The notes under the pieces: model-generated
The model's database searches: none
Seen by the model: only the letters and a program-made list of their open reading frames with translations
What the model was told of the DNA's origin: nothing
Translations under genes and position numbers: made by a program
Origin: Ignavibacteria bacterium
GTDB taxonomy: Bacteria > Bacteroidota > Ignavibacteria > Ignavibacteriales > Melioribacteraceae
Reading direction: 5' to 3'
Length of the DNA: 9,867 nt
NCBI GenBank assembly: GCA_003233295.1
Contig: QILJ01000570.1
Location: 1-9,867 of the forward strand
Part shown: positions 1 to 5,030 of the stretch, piece by piece
Position numbering within the stretch: the first letter of the stretch is position 1
How the letters are laid out: every line of letters starts with the position of its first letter

Positions 1-515
1 GCTTTGGTTGGGGGTAGGGGGATTTTGATAAGTTTCAGTTGTCCACCTGTTATCAAAGGTTGGCCAGAACCAAAAACCAATTTATTCAACTTTTTTAAAA
101 TTAATAAATGATTGATAAAATCAAAGTTCACTGACTTCTTTAATTCTATCATCAAAGTATTATCAGAAACACAGTAATCGCCGCCTACTTGATTTACTTT
201 ACCTGCATTTGCTCCAACTCTTGCAACAAGAATTATTCTTCCAGAATAATCATACTGTTTTCGATAACCTATAATTCCAGTCGAACCATAAATAGGATAT
301 CTTCCTTGCTCAGATTTGGTTTTTGATTTCCCTGATGCTATCCTTCTGGAAATTTGATTTAGAAAATTAACCTCCCAATCCTCAGGAATAACCCCAACCT
401 CAGTTTGCTTATAACCCTTCGGCAAGTTTAGGACATCGCCTTTTTTTAATAGTGAATTATGAGTTGTGAATTGTGAATTTTCTTTATCATTCACCATTGA
501 TAATTCATCATTCAT
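1..515 (-). CDS. hsdS: Type I restriction-modification specificity subunit HsdS (5' part, cut by window edge)
   Basis: This encodes the first 171 residues of the DNA-recognition subunit of a type I restriction-modification enzyme, which directs the HsdM methyltransferase to its target. The reading frame is open from ATG at 515 to the window edge. Residues 32-47 (PKGYKQTEVGVIPEDW) are the typical opening of a target recognition domain. They are followed by the usual TRD wording: YPIYGSTGIIGY near 73, ILVARVGANAGKVN near 95, VSDNT near 116, and GQPLITGGQLKLIKIPLPP near 151-169, which normally marks the end of TRD1 before the conserved helical spacer. The second TRD lies outside the window. The start is fixed by a 4-base ATGA overlap with the stop of the ORF6N gene. 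The first 20 or so residues are encoded by a low-complexity repeat and look like an added tail rather than part of the fold. The target sequence cannot be read from the protein. Confidence 0.88.
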   Translation of the reverse strand, partial: MNDELSMVNDKENSQFTTHNSLLKKGDVLNLPKGYKQTEVGVIPEDWEVNFLNQISRRIASGKSKTKSEQGRYPIYGSTGIIGYRKQYDYSGRIILVARVGANAGKVNQVGGDYCVSDNTLMIELKKSVNFDFINHLLILKKLNKLVFGSGQPLITGGQLKLIKIPLPPTK

Positions 516-520
516 AATTT
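452..520. repeat. Low-complexity GTGAATT/ATTCAT repeat tract at the start of hsdS
   Basis: GTGAATT occurs three times (452-458, 466-472, 473-479). It is followed by related ATTCACC, ATTCATC and ATTCATA words up to 520. Tracts of this type are, from memory, common between genes in Bacteroidota and relatives. Here the tract is translated as the first 20 or so residues of HsdS and also contains the ORF6N stop codon. Confidence 0.6.
503..520. repeat. Direct repeat copy A, downstream end of the ORF6N gene
   Basis: ATTCATCATTCATAATTT matches positions 1370-1387 in 17 of 18 bases, in the same orientation. On the minus strand it holds the ORF6N stop and the hsdS start (ATGAATGATGAA). Confidence 0.65.
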
Positions 521-1378
521 TTCAATAATATCATTTGCACTCATATCTAATTTAGAAAAGGCGAACCATTTTTTACCGGCATCTTTAAGGCTTGCACCAA
601 AATGATAAACGGTTTTACTGTCTATAATTAAAAAACGGTCGTGAGCTGTCGTTAGTTTTTTAAGTTCGATTTTCGGGTATTGAGCATTATATTTTTGTAA
701 ATCCAGTTTTAGCATTTCACTTATTGTTTTAGTGTAAATTACTACATTCACAGCAGTATTTCTTTTGGAAAATTGCTTAAAAACGGTATCATCTATATAA
801 TTATCAATAAGAATAATATGTTTTTTTGCAGAGCGAATAATATCGGCAATTAACGTATAAGCATCAAAAATTTGTCCGTTGTAAAAAATCCCTTGTTTCG
901 GAATTAATGACTTGTTTTCAAGAGCTTTAAAAACTTCATCAAATTTTTGGTCTGTAATAATTTGCTTTTTTTCGATATTATCAAGTCGCTGAAATATTAT
1001 AGCGTTTGTGGCAATAAACTTTTTCATTTCTACAAATGCTTGTATAATTTGAATGCTGACTTTAACGGCAATATCACTACGAAGCACAGCAGAAAGCATT
1101 GCCACACCTTGTTCCGTGAAAGCATAAGGATTTACAGATGAATGTTTAAGTTTTCTGTACCGGTCACAATTTGTGACCAGTTCAAATTTTTCAGCATCAT
1201 TAAGCTGAAATCTAAACATTTTTGGAAATCTTCCAATATTTCTTTTAACAGCCTGATTTAAAACTTTTGTCTCAACCTGATAAAGTTCTGCCAAATCTTT
1301 ATCAATCATTATCTGTACATCACGAATAGTAAATATGCGGTTTTGAATATTTTCAATTTTTGTTATTTCATTCATCAT
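512..1378 (-). CDS. ORF6N-domain protein with phospholipase-D-like C-terminal domain, embedded between hsdM and hsdS
   Basis: This is a 288-residue protein of the RhuM/ORF6N type. The ORF6N domain, a putative DNA-binding domain first known from phage regulators, covers roughly residues 10-120. It is recognised by the wording VQIMIDKDLAELYQVETKVL, then AVKRNIGRFP, then YAFTEQGVAMLSAVLRS near 85-101. A helical, probably coiled-coil linker follows (about 125-155). The C-terminal part (about 160-280) looks like a single phospholipase-D-like unit, with HDRFLIID at 246-253 (pattern HxRxxxxD, arginine in place of the HKD lysine) and FGASLKDAGKKWFAF after it. Whether it cuts nucleic acid is unknown; one half-motif with Arg for Lys may mean catalysis only as a dimer, or none. 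It starts 11 bases after the Bro-N stop and its stop overlaps the hsdS start by ATGA. No clear Shine-Dalgarno is seen. ATG at 1375 (residue 2) is an equally good start. A perfect 17-bp palindrome lies in the coding sequence around residue 70. The role is unproven; regulation of, or a defence function added to, the restriction locus is inferred. Confidence 0.85.
   Translation of the reverse strand: MMNEITKIENIQNRIFTIRDVQIMIDKDLAELYQVETKVLNQAVKRNIGRFPKMFRFQLNDAEKFELVTNCDRYRKLKHSSVNPYAFTEQGVAMLSAVLRSDIAVKVSIQIIQAFVEMKKFIATNAIIFQRLDNIEKKQIITDQKFDEVFKALENKSLIPKQGIFYNGQIFDAYTLIADIIRSAKKHIILIDNYIDDTVFKQFSKRNTAVNVVIYTKTISEMLKLDLQKYNAQYPKIELKKLTTAHDRFLIIDSKTVYHFGASLKDAGKKWFAFSKLDMSANDIIEKL
1162..1178. 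repeat. Perfect 17-bp palindrome inside the ORF6N gene
   Basis: Arms GGTCACAA (1162-1169) and TTGTGACC (1171-1178) are perfect reverse complements around a single base at 1170, which is the middle base of the Asn-70 codon. It encodes the VTNCD core of LVTNCDRYRK. It could be an operator for the gene's own or a sister DNA-binding protein, or an exchangeable module; see findings. Confidence 0.85.
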
Positions 1379-1387
1379 TTATAATTT
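1370..1387. repeat. Direct repeat copy B, upstream end of the ORF6N gene
   Basis: ATTCATCATTTATAATTT matches copy A (503-520) except at one base. On the minus strand it contains the tandem start codons ATGATGAAT of the ORF6N gene and lies directly after the Bro-N stop codon (1390-1392). Confidence 0.65.
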
Positions 1388-1389
1388 AT

Positions 1390-1758
1390 TTACTCATTAC
1401 GAACTTTTTTAGATTCTAATTTTTTAGTGGTCTTTTGTGTCAGCCACAGTTTAAAAGGCTCTGCTTTAGGTGACGGAATGGATTGTATGAGTCTGAAAAG
1501 TTGTTCTGTATCGGCTACATCCGTGGTATAGAATTTTCCGTCAGAAGATTTCATTTTCAGTTGTCCCAAATTTTGGGACAACTGACTGCCTTCTTCCTTT
1601 AACTTTGTTTTTAAAGCATTCCAATACTTTCTTGGACGTGGACTTTCAGTTAACACAGCAATTACATCTACTATTGAAATGTACCACTTTTCAGTATCAC
1701 TATCCCAAAGTGTTCTTATCTTACTGTCTTCGTAAAGTTTTATTTCATTTTTTTTCAT
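1390..1758 (-). CDS. Short Bro-N (phage antirepressor-type) protein, C-terminal part missing
   Basis: This 122-residue protein has a Bro-N domain, the putative DNA-binding N-terminus of baculovirus BRO and phage antirepressor proteins. The fit is seen in KIRTLWDSDTEKWYISIVDV (13-32), the KYWNALKTKLKEEGSQL stretch, then TDVADTEQLFRLIQSIPSPK (79-98) and AEPFKLWL (99-106). Relatives I remember, including DinD-like proteins, usually continue to about 250-300 residues with a helical C-terminal domain. Here the match stops after LWL, and a lysine-rich tail (QKTTKKLESKKVRNE) leads to the stop. It is therefore either a C-terminally deleted remnant or a minimal DNA-binding version. The frame is intact and the start overlaps the hsdM stop by ATGA (1755-1758), so it would be translated by coupling to hsdM. 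The coding sequence contains a perfect 29-bp palindrome centred on Asn-63. A function in controlling the locus is inferred only. Confidence 0.8.
   Translation of the reverse strand: MKKNEIKLYEDSKIRTLWDSDTEKWYISIVDVIAVLTESPRPRKYWNALKTKLKEEGSQLSQNLGQLKMKSSDGKFYTTDVADTEQLFRLIQSIPSPKAEPFKLWLTQKTTKKLESKKVRNE
1557..1585. repeat. Perfect 29-bp palindrome inside the Bro-N gene
   Basis: The left arm TCAGTTGTCCCAAA (1557-1570) and the right arm TTTGGGACAACTGA (1572-1585) are perfect 14-bp reverse complements around one base at 1571, the middle base of the Asn-63 codon. The symmetry is codon by codon: CAG/CTG, TTG/CAA, TCC/GGA and CAA/TTG flank AAT, encoding QLSQNLGQL. In RNA it would fold into a strong hairpin; in DNA it is a good candidate site for a dimeric binding protein. 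No U-run follows, so it is not an intrinsic terminator. Confidence 0.92.
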
Positions 1759-4196
1759 AACTCGTAACCCATTTTTTTAAGATGTTCTTCAACTTTGGCT
1801 TCGACTTCGCTCAGCCTTCGTGTTAAATCAGGTAACGGTATTTCGTAGCGTTCTGCCAGTTCTTTAATGCGTTCGGTCAGGCGGTGGCTAATGGCGTCCA
1901 TTTCTGTTTTTATTTTGGTTTCTATACTTGCCATCCATTTTTTATCTACTGCAATGGTTTTAATTTCTTCAATGCTCAATTTTGGATATTGCTTAATAAC
2001 TTTTATTTCCAATTCAGCCAAAGCCTTTTTAATGCCGGCTTTTAGATCGGTTTCTTTTGCCATTAGATTTTCGTAGGCTTTCAGCAAATCGAATTCTTCG
2101 GCATTATCATTATTCCGTTTCCCAATTTCTTTTAACCTATTTTTTAAAGTGGCTTTTGAAATATTGCCTTTATCGTTCATTGCTTCGGTAAACAAACCTT
2201 CCTCTCCTCCGTTTTCTTCGCGCAGTTCATCCATTTCCGCTACAACACTATCCAAATCATTTTGTAGATTATCAATGGCAGTTTGTTCTGATTTAAAATA
2301 CTCATGAATAATTAAACTCGGCGGAATGAGTTGTCCTTCAAGCCCTTCAATGCCTGCCATTTCCTTATCTTTTGCACCTTTTTTTGTCGCTTTTTTAATT
2401 ATTCGGGTAACAACATTTCCCGCTTTCCAACCATCGGCAGTAAGTTCATATAAATCATCTTGCATAGTTTCCGCCCAATAATCCATTAGGTGTTGATAGA
2501 TATCGTATTTATCTATTAAATCTTTTCCTTGATATGTTTTTAGTAAATCTTCCGATATCTCTTTAATCACTGTTTTTGGAAGGCAGGCTTCTTTTAATGC
2601 TTTTAGATAAGCTGTGTTTTTTGTTCGCCATTTGGCAAAAACTTTATCCATTTCTTCTGAGAAAGTAATAAATTCAGAATGTCCGAATATGGTTGATTTT
2701 ATTTCATCTTTTGGGACATTTAAATTCCAAAAGCCTGTTCTTTCATTTGCCTTAAATAAACTATTCTTCAAACTTGGATAAACCGACCAGTAATTATTTA
2801 ATGCTTCAACATCTTTGTCGGGTATTCCGCCTTTTAAGTGCGCTTCAATATTTTGAATATCTTCTTCTTCCTGCGAATCAATATATCTTGGGATATTCAG
2901 ATTGTAATCATTTTTATCCCCCTTAATTTCAGATAAAGGAACTAACCTGCTATATTTTGGTAGTGTTAATTGTTTATTGAAAACATCTACAATTTTATGA
3001 ATATCCTGTTCACGCAGACGGTTTTTATTTCCGTCTTTTATAAATCCTTTTCCCGCATCAATCATAAAAATGCCTTTGCGATGCTCGGCGTCTTCTTTGT
3101 CGATAATGATAATTGAAGCGGCAATACCTGTGCCGTAAAATAAGTTAGCAGGCAGCCCTATAATTCCTTTAATGTAACCTCTGTCGATTATACTTTTACG
3201 AATTGCGGCTTCTGCATTTCCCCTAAACAACACGCCCAAAGGAAGAATGATAGCCCCTTTGCCTTTACTTTTCAATGATTTTATAAAATGAAGTAAAAAA
3301 GCATAATCGCCATTTTTCTTTGGTGGAATACCAAAACCTTCAAATCGTTTATAAATATCGTTTTCAGCATCCAGTCCGTTGCTCCAATTTTTATTACTAA
3401 ACGGCGGATTGGCAACTGCGTAATCGAATGTTTTTAATAATCCCGTTGTATCATCTTTAAATAAAGGGTTGGCAAGCGTATTACCTTGCTCAATTACAGA
3501 GTCGGGATTTCCATGCAGCCACATATTCATAACCGCCAAGGCGCGAGTGGCATTGTCATTTTCCTGTCCGTAAATAGAAAGTCCGTGCGGCGATTCATTT
3601 GCCGCTTTTAACAATAGAGAACCGGAACCGCAAGTTGGGTCATAAACGCTTTCCGATTGGCTTTTTGATTTATGAATACCAATCACTTTTGCCATAATTC
3701 TTGAAACTTCGGCAGGCGTATAGAATTGTCCTTTGCTTTTTCCGCTTTCGGTTGCAAAGTGGCGCATTAAATATTCGTAAGCATCGCCAAGTATATCATC
3801 ATTTTCAGCGCGGTTTCCGCTAAAATCTAAGGCTTCATTTTCAAAGATTTCAATCAAGTTGCTTAGTCTGTCAACTTTGTCTTTTCCTTTTCCAAGTTTT
3901 TCATCATCGTTGAAATCGGCAACAGTGATAATTCCGTTCAGGTCGTTTGCTTTGGCAAGTTCTCCGATAATCTTGTTAATTTTATCGCCAATATCAGTTT
4001 GACCTTTTAGCTTCTTCATATCCTCAAAGCTTCCGCCTTTGGGAATATCAACTAAATCTCCGCCTTTGTCAGACACGTATTTCATAAAGAGCAAAACCAA
4101 TACATAATCTTTGTACTGGCTTGCATCCATGCTTCCTCTTAACTCGTCACAACCTTTCCAAAGCGAACTGTATAATTCTGATTTCTTTATTGCCAT
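1755..4196 (-). CDS. hsdM: Type I restriction-modification DNA methyltransferase subunit HsdM
   Basis: This 813-residue N6-adenine methyltransferase transfers a methyl group from S-adenosylmethionine to adenine at sites chosen by HsdS, protecting host DNA. The N-terminal HsdM helical domain covers about 5-145 (opening KKSELYSSLWKGCDELRGSM). FYTP at 158-161 is the region before the SAM site, DPTCGSGSLL at 186-195 is the SAM-binding motif I, and NPPF at 263-266 is the catalytic motif IV of gamma-type amino methyltransferases. LPANLFYGTGIAASIIIID (348-366) is also typical of the family. It is longer than classical HsdM proteins (about 500-530 residues): beyond about 450 there is a large extension, largely charged helix and probably coiled coil from about 635 to the end, expected to contact HsdS. 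The start at 4196 is supported by AAAGGAC nine bases upstream. It is the first long gene of the operon and overlaps the Bro-N gene by ATGA. Confidence 0.95.
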   Translation of the reverse strand: MAIKKSELYSSLWKGCDELRGSMDASQYKDYVLVLLFMKYVSDKGGDLVDIPKGGSFEDMKKLKGQTDIGDKINKIIGELAKANDLNGIITVADFNDDEKLGKGKDKVDRLSNLIEIFENEALDFSGNRAENDDILGDAYEYLMRHFATESGKSKGQFYTPAEVSRIMAKVIGIHKSKSQSESVYDPTCGSGSLLLKAANESPHGLSIYGQENDNATRALAVMNMWLHGNPDSVIEQGNTLANPLFKDDTTGLLKTFDYAVANPPFSNKNWSNGLDAENDIYKRFEGFGIPPKKNGDYAFLLHFIKSLKSKGKGAIILPLGVLFRGNAEAAIRKSIIDRGYIKGIIGLPANLFYGTGIAASIIIIDKEDAEHRKGIFMIDAGKGFIKDGNKNRLREQDIHKIVDVFNKQLTLPKYSRLVPLSEIKGDKNDYNLNIPRYIDSQEEEDIQNIEAHLKGGIPDKDVEALNNYWSVYPSLKNSLFKANERTGFWNLNVPKDEIKSTIFGHSEFITFSEEMDKVFAKWRTKNTAYLKALKEACLPKTVIKEISEDLLKTYQGKDLIDKYDIYQHLMDYWAETMQDDLYELTADGWKAGNVVTRIIKKATKKGAKDKEMAGIEGLEGQLIPPSLIIHEYFKSEQTAIDNLQNDLDSVVAEMDELREENGGEEGLFTEAMNDKGNISKATLKNRLKEIGKRNNDNAEEFDLLKAYENLMAKETDLKAGIKKALAELEIKVIKQYPKLSIEEIKTIAVDKKWMASIETKIKTEMDAISHRLTERIKELAERYEIPLPDLTRRLSEVEAKVEEHLKKMGYEL

Positions 4197-4205
4197 TTAT
4201 ATTTT

Positions 4206-4212
4206 GTCCTTT
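4206..4212 (-). promoter_or_regulatory. Ribosome binding site of hsdM
   Basis: AAAGGAC on the minus strand lies nine bases before the hsdM ATG, good Shine-Dalgarno sequence and spacing. Most other genes here lack such a site, so this one supports the chosen hsdM start and independent initiation of the operon. Confidence 0.6.
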
Positions 4213-4224
4213 ATTCTGTTTGTA

Positions 4225-4252
4225 ATTATGTACGAGCATCGGCAAAAAGCAA
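4225..4252 (-). promoter_or_regulatory. Weak sigma70-like promoter candidate for hsdM operon
   Basis: On the minus strand TTGCTT (4252-4247) and CATAAT (4230-4225) are 16 bases apart, about 30 bases before the hsdM start. The -10 matches five of six bases and the -35 only three of six. In AT-rich DNA this can arise by chance, and no TAnnTTTG element is present nearby. It also overlaps the 29-codon open frame. Confidence 0.2.
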
Positions 4253-4315
4253 ATCCCAATAAATCGGGATAAGTTGTACTATTTGTTTGTATGCTCCTTT
4301 TTTACATGCTAACAT
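4226..4315 (-). CDS. Possible 29-residue peptide upstream of hsdM
   Basis: ATG at 4315 opens a frame encoding MLACKKGAYKQI, then VQLIPIYWDLLFADART, ending in TAA 29 bases before the hsdM start. The composition (Tyr, Trp, Pro, an amphipathic pattern) looks more protein-like than random AT-rich DNA. No good Shine-Dalgarno precedes it, and part of it is the small palindrome ATCCC/GGGAT (4253-4257 and 4266-4270). It may be a leader peptide, the end of a decayed gene, or chance. Confidence 0.2.
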   Translation of the reverse strand: MLACKKGAYKQIVQLIPIYWDLLFADART

Positions 4316-4355
4316 AATTTCTTTCTTTTGCTATTTTTTGCTTTACAGCCAACAT
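4301..4355. repeat. Short imperfect direct repeat before the hsdM operon
   Basis: TTTACATGCTAACAT (4301-4315) and TTTACAGCCAACAT (4342-4355) differ by one substitution and one missing base. On the minus strand both read as ATGTTRGC followed by TGTAAA. The significance is unknown. Confidence 0.35.
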
Positions 4356-4439
4356 CTCACTACACGCAATATAGTATTGATTGTCAAATTCGTGTTTTTT
4401 ATGTTAAGATATTTTATGACAAACTATATTTTTGGTAAA

Positions 4440-4510
4440 CAAACGTGAAATGTCAAACGTGAAAATAGGAGTATGAAATATTGAAGTTATTTTTTCACAT
4501 TTCACGTTTG
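4440..4510. repeat. 14-bp inverted repeat with internal direct repeat (TTTCACGTTTG type)
   Basis: CAAACGTGAAATGT at 4440-4453 is the perfect reverse complement of ACATTTCACGTTTG at 4497-4510, with 43 bases between. The left arm's CAAACGTGAAA is repeated directly at 4454-4464. No transposase gene lies between the arms. It resembles dispersed intergenic repeats of Bacteroidota-like genomes, from memory. Confidence 0.6.
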
Positions 4511-4519
4511 CCTTTTCAC

Positions 4520-4536
4520 TTGCGGCTTTGCCGCAA
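4520..4536. repeat. GC-rich hairpin TTGCGGC-TTT-GCCGCAA
   Basis: There is a perfect 7-bp stem (4520-4526 with 4530-4536) and a 3-base loop, standing out in very AT-rich DNA. No T-run follows on either strand, so it does not look like an intrinsic terminator. A REP-like or dispersed-repeat origin is possible. Confidence 0.5.
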
Positions 4537-4550
4537 CATGTATATTAGGA

Positions 4551-4596
4551 AATATACTTATTGCATGCCCACCAAAGACGGATAAGTATATTGGGC
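4551..4596. repeat. 11-bp inverted repeat with possible pseudoknot
   Basis: AATATACTTAT (4551-4561) and ATAAGTATATT (4582-4592) are perfect reverse complements around a 20-base loop. GCCC in the loop (4567-4570) can also pair with GGGC just outside the stem (4593-4596), which would make an H-type pseudoknot in RNA. A palindrome CCTATAGG follows (4596-4603). It could be a remnant of a small mobile element or a structured 3' end of the nuo transcript. Confidence 0.5.
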
Positions 4597-4636
4597 CTAT
4601 AGGTTATAATTAATTTATTTTTTACGCTTTATTTAA

Positions 4637-4652
4637 AATAGCCAAAACTATT
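4637..4652 (-). terminator. Weak terminator-like hairpin after the nuo-linked genes
   Basis: On the minus strand AATAG and CTATT form a 5-bp stem with a 6-base loop, followed by TTAAAT. It lies 28 bases after the stop of the 106-residue gene. The stem is short and AT-rich, so it may not work. Confidence 0.2.
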
Positions 4653-4680
4653 CAATTTTCACAAAGCAGGTAACAAACGA

Positions 4681-5001
4681 TTAAGCTTCTTCAGTCTCGA
4701 GTTTGGATTCTTCTTCTTTTGTTTCAGTTTCGATAGGCTGTTCAAGGGAGAAGAGGACTTTCCAAGTGTAACCATTAAGCTGAACCAGCTGATTTTGTTC
4801 AACCAAGTATGCTGTAAACTCTTTAGCAAGTTCTTCTGCTTGAGGGTATTTTAAATTGATATTCTTTTTTTCAAAATAAAACTTGATAGCAAATTGGATA
4901 TCTCTTAAAAAGATATTTGAATGTGTAAAAATTTTATATCTCTTCGACATGAATTTTAGAAAGATATCTTGATTCTTTTTCAATTCTTCTAAGTGGTTCA
5001 T
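4681..5001 (-). CDS. Hypothetical 106-residue protein with acidic tail, behind nuoN
   Basis: I do not recognise this family. The protein begins MNHLEELKKNQDIFLKFM and is soluble, with no signal peptide or membrane segment. The body (about 1-88) is mixed alpha with a likely beta hairpin at the end: a helix AEELAKEFTAYLVEQ (55-69) leads into LVQLNGYTWKVLF (72-84), a layout reminiscent of a winged-helix domain, though no clear recognition helix can be named. Residues 89-106 are a low-complexity acidic tail rich in Glu and Thr. It lies 86 bases after nuoN on the same strand, so it may be read through from the nuo operon or from its own promoter in that gap; a palindrome with a TATATTTG word sits there. 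No strong ribosome binding site is seen. The real-gene call rests on protein-like composition, tidy placement and a lack of competing frames. Confidence 0.6.
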   Translation of the reverse strand: MNHLEELKKNQDIFLKFMSKRYKIFTHSNIFLRDIQFAIKFYFEKKNINLKYPQAEELAKEFTAYLVEQNQLVQLNGYTWKVLFSLEQPIETETKEEESKLETEEA

Positions 5002-5030
5002 AGTGCTCTCATTAATTATTAATTTTACTG

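Larger units (their letters stand above)
4197..4680. other. AT-rich repeat-bearing spacer between the nuo block and the restriction-modification operon
   Basis: This 484-bp stretch has no long gene on either strand. It holds, from hsdM outward, a ribosome binding site and a weak promoter candidate, a 29-codon open frame, a short imperfect direct repeat, a 14-bp inverted repeat, a GC-rich hairpin, an 11-bp inverted repeat and a weak terminator-like hairpin. The density of small repeats fits the boundary of an acquired island placed behind the nuo genes. Confidence 0.7.

Noticed and set aside
452..520. CRISPR-like repeat array
   Set aside because: The repeated units are 7 bases, directly adjacent, and lack spacers of regular size.
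947..1141. 64-codon open frame on the plus strand
   Set aside because: It lies wholly inside the ORF6N gene on the opposite strand and has no family resemblance; a shadow frame.
4301..4355. Integron attC-like site suggested by GTTAGCA and GTTGGCT words
   Set aside because: Both words fail the GTTRRRY core at the third purine, and no paired RYYYAAC with an imperfect stem could be found.
4440..4510. Terminal inverted repeats of an insertion sequence
   Set aside because: Only 43 bases separate the arms, with no transposase and no target-site duplication visible.
4520..4536. GC-rich hairpin as an intrinsic terminator
   Set aside because: No run of T follows the stem on either strand.
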